From Lentisphaeria bacterium (GTDB lineage: Bacteria > Verrucomicrobiota > Lentisphaeria > Victivallales > Victivallaceae), in assembly GCA_017456285.1 (NCBI GenBank), contig JAFTJQ010000022.1:1-36983 (forward strand): a stretch of DNA of 36,983 nt, written 5' to 3'. Positions 20,055-28,434 of this stretch are shown here, piece by piece. The notes under the pieces were generated by a model, which was not told where the DNA came from, did no database searches, and worked only from the letters and a program-made list of their open reading frames with translations. The translations under genes were made by a program, and so were the position numbers. Numbering within the stretch: position 1 is the first letter of the stretch; the number at the start of each line of letters is the position of its first letter.

Positions 20055-20939
20055 ATGAGTACTTCAATTAGAGAATTTCATATTAAAGATTATCAGCAAA
20101 CTAATTTGCCTTTGGCAGTTTGGAAATCCATTCCCAATCAAAGACATGAGCCGCCGCATAGGCATGATTGTTATGAAATTATGTTTATATTAAACGGAGC
20201 AGGTGTTTGTATCATCAATGATCAACATTATTCCATGAATAAGGGAAGTGTATTTTTCATCCGTCCTGAAGACATTCACAGTTTTCAGGTTGATTTAGGA
20301 ACAAATTTTTTCAATGTGATTTTTACGGAAAATATGTTCACGGGAAATAATCGTCAACTCTATCTGAAAATGCTGTCACTTTTTGAGGACAGCCGAAAAA
20401 TCACTTTGCCGATGATGTCAGAACGTATATTGGAAAATACTTTGCAAGATATTGTAACCGAATTATCCGGCTATCAACTTTATTCATCAATTGCAAGTCA
20501 TTCGCTTTTTATCTATTTTATTGTACTGCTTTTGAGAAATAATTTATCGAGCAGCAACAATACGGAGTACATCGAGGATGACTTGAAGTTGAGCAGAGTT
20601 TTTAATTACATTGCTAAGCATATAGATGAAAAAATATCTTTGACACAACTTTCAAAAATTGTCGGATATACACCGAAATATTTCAGTAAATTTTTTAAGA
20701 AAATAACCGGCATCTCAGTTTCCGCTTATATTATCAGGTGTCGTATTGAACTTGCTCAAAGTGAATTAAAGTATTCTAACAAAACTTTATCGGAAATCGC
20801 TTACGAACACGGATTTTGTGATGCGACGCATTTTTCAAAAACCTTTACTAAAATCATTGGGGTATCGCCGAGTATGTACAGACAAAATGTCAGAAGAACT
20901 TTCGGTGAGACGAAACAATACTTAAAAAAAGAGAAATAA
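20055..20939 (+). CDS. AraC-family transcriptional regulator with cupin domain
   Basis: This 294-residue protein has an N-terminal cupin sensor domain (HEPPHRHDCYEIMFILNGAG, then MNKGSVFFIRPEDIHSF) at about residues 30-80. Its C-terminal pair of helix-turn-helix motifs is ISLTQLSKIVGYTPKYFSKFF, then LSEIAYEHGFCDATHFSKTF, with the family ending GVSPSMYRQN. The start codon lies 3 bp after the previous stop, with GAAAGG just before it, so it is translated with the symporter and esterase genes. It is the natural candidate to bind the shared motif upstream of 15962 and 21022 in response to a sugar such as rhamnose. The ligand is not shown by the sequence. Confidence 0.93.
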   Translation: MSTSIREFHIKDYQQTNLPLAVWKSIPNQRHEPPHRHDCYEIMFILNGAGVCIINDQHYSMNKGSVFFIRPEDIHSFQVDLGTNFFNVIFTENMFTGNNRQLYLKMLSLFEDSRKITLPMMSERILENTLQDIVTELSGYQLYSSIASHSLFIYFIVLLLRNNLSSSNNTEYIEDDLKLSRVFNYIAKHIDEKISLTQLSKIVGYTPKYFSKFFKKITGISVSAYIIRCRIELAQSELKYSNKTLSEIAYEHGFCDATHFSKTFTKIIGVSPSMYRQNVRRTFGETKQYLKKEK

Positions 20940-20976
20940 TACTATGCAATATCTTTTTTCTACGGTATATTATTTA
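20932..20976 (+). promoter_or_regulatory. Promoter block of the GH127 gene (matches 15876-15920)
   Basis: TATGCA (20943-20948) lies exactly 17 bp before TATATT (20966-20971), in the same ATACTATGCA context as before the symporter gene. It begins inside the stop region of the AraC gene and gives a leader of about 44 nt to ATG 21022. Confidence 0.6.
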
Positions 20977-21011
20977 ATATGAATATAATATGGATTTAAT
21001 TAATATTTTAT

Positions 21012-21015
21012 GGAG
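21012..21015 (+). promoter_or_regulatory. Shine-Dalgarno GGAG deciding the GH127 start
   Basis: GGAG lies 6 bp before ATG 21022. The earlier in-frame ATG at 21010 would overlap this site and has no ribosome-binding site of its own. Confidence 0.7.
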
Positions 21016-21021
21016 TATAAC

Positions 21022-22734
21022 ATGCAATTAAAATATAATTTTTTACCTGCAGGGGCAGTTAAATTAAAAGGAATTTTGGGCGATAAACTCAATTTGAGTA
21101 TTGCTAATCGCTTAAAGAAAATAGATTATGACAATTTAGTTGCACCATTCAAATACAGAAGCGAAAACGATAATCGCTGGAGAGGTGAGTTCTGGGGCAA
21201 GGTTGTGCGTTCAGCAATTAACTCATATTACTCTACCAAAGATGAAGAATTATTGGCAATTATCAAGAAAACCGTGCAGGATATTATATCATGCCAAAGT
21301 CCAGACGGTTGTATAAGTTCATACCCTGACGAATTACAAGCAAATGGCTGGGATATTTGGGGCAGAAAATATGTACTGCTGGGATTACTGCGTTACTCTG
21401 ACGTACTCGAAAAATCCGCGCAAGTAAAAAATTGCTGCATAAAAATGCTGGAACACATTATGACCCAAATGGGGCCTAATGCGAAAAATATTGCTGATTC
21501 ATGCAATAATTTCAATTGGGGTCTGCCGCCTGCTTCTATTTTGGGAGCAGTTGTCGGGGTATGGAGGATTTCTGGAGATGATAAATTTTTAGATTACGCT
21601 AAATGGATAATTGACAGCGGTTGCTGTTCCAGACATGATATTTTTCATGCGGTTGATATTGGTTTGGAACTTCGCGATATTGCCGGTGCTAAAGCCTATG
21701 AAATGATGAGTTGTTTTCAGGGAATGGCTGAATTGTCTATGGAAAAAGAAAATCCCTCTTACAATGACACCGTTTTGAAATTCTACAATAAAGTCCGCAG
21801 TGAAGAACTCTTTATCACCGGGGCTGCAGGTACCGGAAGCAGTGGTGAATTTTGGGGAGGCGGTGTGGTAAATCAGACCGGTGACGGCGGCCCTTTGGGA
21901 AGATTAGGAGAAACCTGCGTTACTGTAACTTGGATTCACTATTGCGATAGAATTTTACGTCTGTTGGGCGAAGAATCTGCTATTGATGAATTGGAAAAAG
22001 TTTTTTATAACGCCCTTACCGGAGCAATGGTCCCTGATGGCTCATGGTGGATTCATGACAATCCGACTCCTTTAACCGGAAATGGGTCAAAAATTCCGGC
22101 AGCCGACCAAATGGAGGCTGTTGCCGGTACTCCTTACGGACATGATTGCTGTGTAGCTCAAGGCCCTGAGGGCTTGGCTTTTGCACCATTATTGGCGGCA
22201 TTGGAGTTTGACGGAGGAATTGCATTTAATTTTTATGAAGACATGGCAGTTGAATATCATGCACCGAACGGAGAAATGATTAACTTTGATATTACCGGAA
22301 ATTATCCGCTGGGAAATGATGTCAATTTGAAAATATCTTGCTCAAAAAGCAATAATTTTGCCATAAAATTACATATTCCTGAATGGTGGAATGAAAATTG
22401 TAAATTAAGTTTGCCTGATGGTTCTATAGTTCAGAATGTTATCCCCGGCAAATACTATTTATTGCAACGCACCTGGAATAATGGGGATATTATTAGATTC
22501 CACTTTGATTATGCGATTACCCGCTTTACCTCAAAAGATGATGCGTATGTTGCTTACAAGCGTGGCGGATTAGTTTTGGCTGCAGATTCACGCTGCGATG
22601 GTAAAAATATCTCTGATATTAAAGATAACTTTTTGGTAACTTGTCAAGTAGATGGCAGAATATTATGTGATTATATTTCCGCCGGAAATCTTTTTACAAA
22701 AGAGAATACTTTACAGGTTTGGTTTAGAAAATAG
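21022..22734 (+). CDS. GH127-type beta-L-arabinofuranosidase-like glycosidase
   Basis: This 570-residue protein of the DUF1680/GH127 group begins with the conserved LVAPFKYRSE and WRGEFWGK blocks and WDIWGRKYVLLGLL. The cysteine/zinc catalytic set known from Bifidobacterium HypBA1 is complete: E297 and C299 in GETC, and the C376-C377 pair in HDCCVAQG. The spacing from C299 to C376 (77) equals that recalled for C340 to C417 in HypBA1. E276 in SSGEFWGG is the likely acid/base. Retaining hydrolysis with a cysteine nucleophile is expected. Arabinofuranose is the founding substrate, but related families act on other sugars of plant cell walls, so specificity is open. No signal peptide is seen, so it is probably cytoplasmic. 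It has its own promoter, matching that of the symporter. Confidence 0.88.
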   Translation: MQLKYNFLPAGAVKLKGILGDKLNLSIANRLKKIDYDNLVAPFKYRSENDNRWRGEFWGKVVRSAINSYYSTKDEELLAIIKKTVQDIISCQSPDGCISSYPDELQANGWDIWGRKYVLLGLLRYSDVLEKSAQVKNCCIKMLEHIMTQMGPNAKNIADSCNNFNWGLPPASILGAVVGVWRISGDDKFLDYAKWIIDSGCCSRHDIFHAVDIGLELRDIAGAKAYEMMSCFQGMAELSMEKENPSYNDTVLKFYNKVRSEELFITGAAGTGSSGEFWGGGVVNQTGDGGPLGRLGETCVTVTWIHYCDRILRLLGEESAIDELEKVFYNALTGAMVPDGSWWIHDNPTPLTGNGSKIPAADQMEAVAGTPYGHDCCVAQGPEGLAFAPLLAALEFDGGIAFNFYEDMAVEYHAPNGEMINFDITGNYPLGNDVNLKISCSKSNNFAIKLHIPEWWNENCKLSLPDGSIVQNVIPGKYYLLQRTWNNGDIIRFHFDYAITRFTSKDDAYVAYKRGGLVLAADSRCDGKNISDIKDNFLVTCQVDGRILCDYISAGNLFTKENTLQVWFRK

Positions 22735-22964
22735 AATGAAGAAATATTCAGGAAAATATTTCTTAATTAACAATAATTTTACAATGAAAGGAAAAATTAA
22801 TATTTTAGATAGGACTGACCGAGTTAAGATAAAAAATTAAATTTGTTATATTAGCAATAGTCAGTTAGCCCGTAACAATTATCAAGAATGAAAGGTAAAA
22901 AACAAACGTGAATTTTTTTAACCCCGAAAACAAAAAATTTATTAACAGTAAAAAGGAGATTATT

Positions 22965-23726
22965 ATGAAAAATTTATTTAAGTTCACCCTTATCGAATTG
23001 TTGGTAGTTATCGCAATTATCGCTATCCTTGCAGGTATGTTACTTCCTGCATTGAACAAGGCTCGCGACAAAGCACGAGCTGCATCATGCGTTAATAACT
23101 TAAAACAAATCAGTTTATCTATGACTATGTACACCGGAGATAATGATGATTACTATGCACCGGTATCAGAAGCCAGAGCTAATGATTATTCAAAAGACGG
23201 AGAAAATCCGTGGGGATATGTTCTTTACAATGAATCATATTTGAAAAACCCCGGAACACTCTACTGCCCGTCATTGAGAGGCTCATATTCAGACCCTGCA
23301 TATACAAACAGTTTCTTCAAAAACTACACAACCTCTCAAAGCGTTTTCCGTAATATCGGTTATGCTTACAATGGACACTTCGGTGGTTTTGCACCTTGGA
23401 GAGCGAATATTCAGGTAGTTCAAGTAGGTTCAGTTCAGAATGCAAGCGGCAAACCGCTTTTTGTTGAATCATTGTGCGACAGTGCTACATGGGGAATTTT
23501 AAGCAGCAGCGGTACCTTCCCGTATCACATGTTCAATTATGAAATAAAAAATGGTGTTATTGCCAACTTCGGAGTTGTTCATGGCGGCAGCACCTTGAAT
23601 CCGCAAAGCTATCAAGGTATCGGTAATGTCGCATTTGCTGACGGTCACGTTGAAGGTTTGCAGGAAGCAAACAGAAAAGACAGATACTGGAAAACAGAAG
23701 ATTCTATCAGACCGGAGAAAAAGTAA
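22965..23726 (+). CDS. Type II secretion/type IV pilin-like protein with H-X9-DG domain
   Basis: This 253-residue pseudopilin has the N-terminus [18 protein letters not shown], then an uninterrupted hydrophobic helix ending [16 protein letters not shown]6 stands at the -1 position in place of glycine; E11 is the conserved +5 glutamate. The C-terminal [10 protein letters not shown] block marks the H-X9-DG family. The frame is open upstream to 22908, but AAGGAG 7 bp before ATG 22965 fixes the start. The 230 bp before it (22735-22964) hold only a weak AT-rich hairpin (22739-22764) and no clear promoter. It lies 25 bp before the LamG gene and is probably co-transcribed with it. It is a distant paralogue of the pseudopilin at 7567-8355. 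Confidence 0.9.
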   Translation: MKNLFKFTLIELLVVIAIIAILAGMLLPALNKARDKARAASCVNNLKQISLSMTMYTGDNDDYYAPVSEARANDYSKDGENPWGYVLYNESYLKNPGTLYCPSLRGSYSDPAYTNSFFKNYTTSQSVFRNIGYAYNGHFGGFAPWRANIQVVQVGSVQNASGKPLFVESLCDSATWGILSSSGTFPYHMFNYEIKNGVIANFGVVHGGSTLNPQSYQGIGNVAFADGHVEGLQEANRKDRYWKTEDSIRPEKK

Positions 23727-23751
23727 CTTTTTAACATAACGAGGAAAAGTG

Positions 23752-24465
23752 ATGAGAAAAAACATATTTTTATTGGCAGTTTTAGGATTATTTACTGCCG
23801 TATCTGCAGTTGAAACTGCTTACTATTCATTTAATGAAACTGCTTTGGCAAACGGAACTGCGGCTAAAGGCAAAATTGTTCGCGGCAGTGATGTTACCGA
23901 TGAAACTATGCTGACTCAAGGAATTGACGGCAAAGCAATTTTAATTGGAAACAGCAGCAACAAAACCGATAAACAAACTATCGAATTTATCCCTGCAACT
24001 CCGATTTCAGGGAAAGAGGGTGCTGTCAGTTTCTGGGTACGAAATAATGACTGGAAACCTGCAGACAGCAAAAACTTCCATCACTTTTTCTCTGCATTCA
24101 GTGCCAGAGAGAGATTAATTGTCTATAAGTACATTGAACACAGCAATTTAATCTTCTTCCTCGGCAACTTAAACGATGCACAAAAAAATAAATCCGTACA
24201 AGGCAGTATCAAAGATTGGCAAATAGGTTCTTGGCACAATGTTTGCGTAAGCTGGAATGCTGAAAAAATGGCGCTTTATTTGGATGGTAAATTACTTGCC
24301 GAATCTCCCAGAAAAGATAATTCCTCTGATTTTACCAAATTTCAATTAGGAGAGTATTGGGCAGGCAATCCGGGCAGTACTTCAATTGACGAGTTGAGAA
24401 TTTTTAATAACTTCCTCTCTTTGGAAGATGTCCAAGCAGAATATAGCAAATATTCAGCAAAATAA
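23752..24465 (+). CDS. Secreted single-domain LamG/concanavalin-like protein
   Basis: This 237-residue protein has a signal peptide (MRKNIFLLAVLGLFTAVSA) followed by one LamG/concanavalin A-like sandwich (about 22-235) with the typical GAVSFWVRNNDW, WHNVCVSWN and LYLDGKLLAES strands and a closing SIDELRIFNNFLS. GAGGA before ATG 23752 favours this over GTG 23749. It is strikingly similar, over its full length, to the N-terminal domain of the next protein (TDKQTIE, YKYIEH, ESPRKD, GEYWxGNPGxTSIDEL are shared). It probably binds a carbohydrate outside the cytoplasm; no catalytic residues are evident. It lies in the operon between a pseudopilin gene and the large LamG protein gene. Confidence 0.85.
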   Translation: MRKNIFLLAVLGLFTAVSAVETAYYSFNETALANGTAAKGKIVRGSDVTDETMLTQGIDGKAILIGNSSNKTDKQTIEFIPATPISGKEGAVSFWVRNNDWKPADSKNFHHFFSAFSARERLIVYKYIEHSNLIFFLGNLNDAQKNKSVQGSIKDWQIGSWHNVCVSWNAEKMALYLDGKLLAESPRKDNSSDFTKFQLGEYWAGNPGSTSIDELRIFNNFLSLEDVQAEYSKYSAK

Positions 24466-24516
24466 AATCAATCTAAAACTAAAAACTACAGAAAAATAAT
24501 TAAGGAGTATATTTGT

Positions 24517-27500
24517 ATGAATCTACGGTGGGGGAAATGTGCTTTTTTCACAGCAGCAATAATGTCTGCAAATGCCATTTGGGCAGCAGACCCTTCGATA
24601 TATTTTTCATTTGACCGCTCAATGCGAGCAAACTACGGAGGTGTTCCTGATGGTCAAATGGAAGTAGCAGGTATTTCTGATGAACGGGGAGTAAATGGCA
24701 AGGTAGTCCGCGGAAGCGATAAAACTCCTGATACCATGCTCACAAACGGCATTACAGGGAAAGCTTTGATTATCGGAAACAGCAAAAATAAAACCGATAA
24801 ACAAACCATTGAATATACTCCGTTTACACCAATTTCAGGTGAAGTTGGCAGTGTTAGTTTTTGGATGAACCCAAATGATTGGGAAGCTGCGAAAAGCAAA
24901 AATTTCCATATAATTTTCAGTGCTTTCGGCAAAACCGACCGTATTCTTATCTACAAATACATTGAACATGCTAATTTAGTTTTTACTATCGGCAACTTGA
25001 ATGGAATTTATACTTCGATTCAAAGCAGCATGGCTAAATGGGAGAAAAATTCATGGCACCACGTCTGTGCAGTATGGACTCCCAAAGTTTTATCACTCTA
25101 TCTGGACGGACAATTAGTTGCCGAATCTCCCAGAAAAGATAAAGCCGGAAATTTCAGTCGCTTTTTATTAGGTGAATACTGGAGTGGAAATCCCGGCAAC
25201 ACCTCAATTGATGAATTGAAAATTTTTAAGCAGTCTCTTACCGCAAATGATGTTCGCAATGAGTATTTGCGTTTGGCTGACAAAGCCACCTCATCTACCG
25301 CTCCGATCGTAATGCAAGTAGGAAAATCCGCCGTCGAACTCGATGGGATTATCAAAGACGGTGAATATGCAACTGCATTTACTGCCATGAATAATTCAAT
25401 GAATGCACCGGTGCAATATTCTTCACAGCAGTCAAGCTGCTTTTTCTCATATGATGATGAGTATTTGTATGCAGCAATGAAAACCCCTGCAAATAACGGA
25501 GTTAAAAAATCTCATGACAGCCGTGATGCAAATATCTGGGAAGATGATGCAATTGAACTTTTTGTAGCTGAATTAGACAGCAAAAAAGATTTTTACCAGT
25601 TTATTTTTAATGCAGGCAGCGGCTTATACGATGCTAAAAATCGCAAAGCCGACTGGAATGGCGAAAATATCATTTCCAAATCATCTGTAATTAACGGAAT
25701 TTGGAATTTTGAGTGTGCAATCCCCTGGAAAAGTTTGGACTACACCCCGAATAAATTAAACTCTTTCAGAATAAACATGGCAAGAGATTTCGTCAAAACA
25801 AATGATTGGACTTGTATTGCCCCGGGTGATTATTTTGCTGTACCATCTTATGCAGAAATTATTCTTAACCCTGAAGCACCGCATCTGGAACTTACCCCAT
25901 TCGGAGAATTAAGTGCCGGAACTATTGACAGCAACTTAAAAATTAAGAGCGTTGTTCAGGACACTATTGATAGCAAAATGGGTATCAAAGCAAGTGTATT
26001 CCCCTTCAATTTTGAACAGAAAAAGCAGGTGAATGCAGGTGAAAACTTTGTCGCTGACTTGAAAGGAAAAACTCCGGAAAGCGGAAACTTTGATATTTTA
26101 ATTAAATCAGATAAATTCGGTATCATCTACAAAAATATCGTAACTTATAAATCATTGCTCCCCGTAAGACTTGCTTGTATCTACACTGACATCCCGGAAC
26201 AGCAATTAGTTATGGAGCTTGAAAACAGTCGCTTGAATGCCGGTAAAAATCAATTGAAAGTGATTTTGGAAGATGTCAAAACTAAAAAAATCGTTTTTGA
26301 TGAAACTAAAATTATTCCGCAGGATGAATTAAAAGTTGCAATTAAATACTCTATCAAAAATGTACCTAATGGGGAATATATTTTGCGTTATTCATTCTTA
26401 ACCCCCGCAAACAAAGTAATTGCAAGCGACTATGAGGGTTATGCGAAATACGGCGAAAAACGTCCATGGACAGATACTCAATACGGCTTGGATGATATTA
26501 TTCCTCCGCCGTGGACTCCGATCAAAACAAACAATAATAGTTTTGCTTGTTGGGGAAGAACTTTTCAATTCGGCGGCAATGGTTTTATCAATTCAATGAC
26601 CTCACAGAATTTGGAATTACTCAACAACCCGATTGAATTATTGGTAAATAAAAAAGCAGTAAAATTCAAATCTGAAATCAAAGAACAGGGTAATTCATAT
26701 ACCATTTATAAACTTACCCCTGTCGATTCTCCGATTAATTTGGAGATATTGGTCAAAGCAGAATTTGACGGACTGCTCTACTTCACGGTTAATTTACTGC
26801 CGAATAACCAAGTTACCTTGGATTCTTTAGCGATTAATATCCCAATGAATCGCAAGTATGTAAGCGGTTTCGATGATTGTGATAATATTATTAATAAAAT
26901 TGACCTCTTGAATGGCGGAGATAAATCTTTCTATATCAACCCGGTCACCACTCCTTATTTCTGGTGCGGCGGAGATGATGTGGGAATTATGGGCGGTTCT
27001 GCAAGCCGTCGCGGCTGGTATCTGAAAGACAAAGCCAAAGGTATGCAGATAATTTGTCGAGGCGATACGGTAAATATCAATCTTACTTTTGTAGATACAC
27101 CATTAAAAATTGATGCCGCAAGAAGTTTGGAATTTTATTTGCAGCCGACTCCGGTTAAGCCCAAAACCAAGGATTTAAGAAATTTGCGAATCCATGACAA
27201 TATGATTTGCTGGGGAGATTATGTTTCTTTATACTTCGGGCATAAACGTCCCGGATTATACAGCATGAGACATATAAATTATTTCCGTGACCAGCAAGAG
27301 AATAAAGGCAAAAGAGTATTCTATTATAATGCAACTAAAGGGGTTTCTCCTGTCTCTCCCGAATGGAATTACTTCGGAAAACTCTGGCATTGCAACCCGC
27401 CGAAACTTGGCGAATACATGCGTGATGCTCAAACTCCGAATCGTGCGGCTCGAAACTTCTATTTATCAACTTTCGGCTGTCTTAACTGCAAAGACTTCTA

Positions 27501-28401
27501 CGAGTACAAACTTGATTCGATCTGCGGATTTTTGATGGAACCTGACTTTAAGGTAAAGGATTTGTATTTTGACTTGACTTGGCCCCGCCCATGTGCAAAT
27601 GAAACTCATGGTTGTATCTGGACAGATGAATTCGGATACAAGCATCGTGAAAGTGACTTAAAGCCATTGCGTGACATTCTGAAAAGAATCTATATCCAAA
27701 TGAAGCAAAAAAATTCAGATGCCATGTTCCGAGGACACGTTATTTCCACCCGTCTGCCATCCGATGTATTTTTTGACAGTATTTGGGTAGGAGAATTATA
27801 TGACCGTCATATTTTGAATGGGCCGAGTTATTACAATGTGCTTACTCCGCATTTGGTTCGAGTTGCCTATGCTTCCCGTAATGCGGAAATGGAAATGGCA
27901 TTTATTCCGCAATTTGATCGTGCCTTGATGTTATTTGCACCCGATAAATATGCTAAACTCAATCCGAAAGAACCTGCCATGGACAAAGCAATTTGCCACT
28001 TCCTCGGTTATATGCTTGTACATGATTTAGGAAGTACTCCGACTCCGAAAGATTGGCGTATGAAAGAATTTTTTGACGCCAAAGATTTGATTGTCGGTCG
28101 CGGTGGAGATTATACATTCTATCCGTACTGGAAAGAAGAAACCTCTCCCGTTAAGCCTTCATTTTTCGGTAAATACTGCATGGTAAGTACATTTGCAGGT
28201 AAAAACAGTGCCTCTATCGTGCTTTTGAATGACTCTGATGCGGTGCAAAAATTTGACTTGTCAATTGATTGCAATCAACTTGGCTTGCCTATGAATATTG
28301 ACGGAGATGAAATCATAAGCAAGAAAAAAGTATCGATCAAAAACGGCAAACTCTCTTTGGAATTAGCCCCGAGAGAACTGAAAATTGTTGTTTTTAAGTA
28401 A
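24517..28401 (+). CDS. Very large secreted LamG/CBM9-like glycoside-hydrolase-like protein
   Basis: This 1294-residue protein has a signal peptide (ending SANAIWA). Domains in order are: a LamG domain (about 25-255) homologous to the preceding gene product; a CBM9-like beta-sandwich (about 265-450) with WEDDAIELFVAELD; a further beta-rich region (about 450-640); and a C-terminal half starting YGLDDIIPPPWTPI. That block resembles the uncharacterised DUF6067-type GH-like proteins of Lentisphaerota and Planctomycetota (recognised from memory, not searched). A barrel-like part includes DLTWPRPCANETHGCIWTDE, where D/E residues could be catalytic. A final beta domain ends at the C-terminus. AAGGAG precedes the ATG. 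It is likely exported and may attack or bind the target glycan. Its activity is unknown. Confidence 0.85.
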   Translation: MNLRWGKCAFFTAAIMSANAIWAADPSIYFSFDRSMRANYGGVPDGQMEVAGISDERGVNGKVVRGSDKTPDTMLTNGITGKALIIGNSKNKTDKQTIEYTPFTPISGEVGSVSFWMNPNDWEAAKSKNFHIIFSAFGKTDRILIYKYIEHANLVFTIGNLNGIYTSIQSSMAKWEKNSWHHVCAVWTPKVLSLYLDGQLVAESPRKDKAGNFSRFLLGEYWSGNPGNTSIDELKIFKQSLTANDVRNEYLRLADKATSSTAPIVMQVGKSAVELDGIIKDGEYATAFTAMNNSMNAPVQYSSQQSSCFFSYDDEYLYAAMKTPANNGVKKSHDSRDANIWEDDAIELFVAELDSKKDFYQFIFNAGSGLYDAKNRKADWNGENIISKSSVINGIWNFECAIPWKSLDYTPNKLNSFRINMARDFVKTNDWTCIAPGDYFAVPSYAEIILNPEAPHLELTPFGELSAGTIDSNLKIKSVVQDTIDSKMGIKASVFPFNFEQKKQVNAGENFVADLKGKTPESGNFDILIKSDKFGIIYKNIVTYKSLLPVRLACIYTDIPEQQLVMELENSRLNAGKNQLKVILEDVKTKKIVFDETKIIPQDELKVAIKYSIKNVPNGEYILRYSFLTPANKVIASDYEGYAKYGEKRPWTDTQYGLDDIIPPPWTPIKTNNNSFACWGRTFQFGGNGFINSMTSQNLELLNNPIELLVNKKAVKFKSEIKEQGNSYTIYKLTPVDSPINLEILVKAEFDGLLYFTVNLLPNNQVTLDSLAINIPMNRKYVSGFDDCDNIINKIDLLNGGDKSFYINPVTTPYFWCGGDDVGIMGGSASRRGWYLKDKAKGMQIICRGDTVNINLTFVDTPLKIDAARSLEFYLQPTPVKPKTKDLRNLRIHDNMICWGDYVSLYFGHKRPGLYSMRHINYFRDQQENKGKRVFYYNATKGVSPVSPEWNYFGKLWHCNPPKLGEYMRDAQTPNRAARNFYLSTFGCLNCKDFYEYKLDSICGFLMEPDFKVKDLYFDLTWPRPCANETHGCIWTDEFGYKHRESDLKPLRDILKRIYIQMKQKNSDAMFRGHVISTRLPSDVFFDSIWVGELYDRHILNGPSYYNVLTPHLVRVAYASRNAEMEMAFIPQFDRALMLFAPDKYAKLNPKEPAMDKAICHFLGYMLVHDLGSTPTPKDWRMKEFFDAKDLIVGRGGDYTFYPYWKEETSPVKPSFFGKYCMVSTFAGKNSASIVLLNDSDAVQKFDLSIDCNQLGLPMNIDGDEIISKKKVSIKNGKLSLELAPRELKIVVFK

Positions 28402-28434
28402 TGACGGACAAAAAAATAAAAAGGAAGGTTTTTC

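Noticed and set aside
22739-22764. AT-rich 10-bp hairpin after GH127 as a terminator
   Set aside because: The stem has few G-C pairs and no T-run follows, so it is not a convincing terminator. Whether transcription continues into the pseudopilin gene is open.
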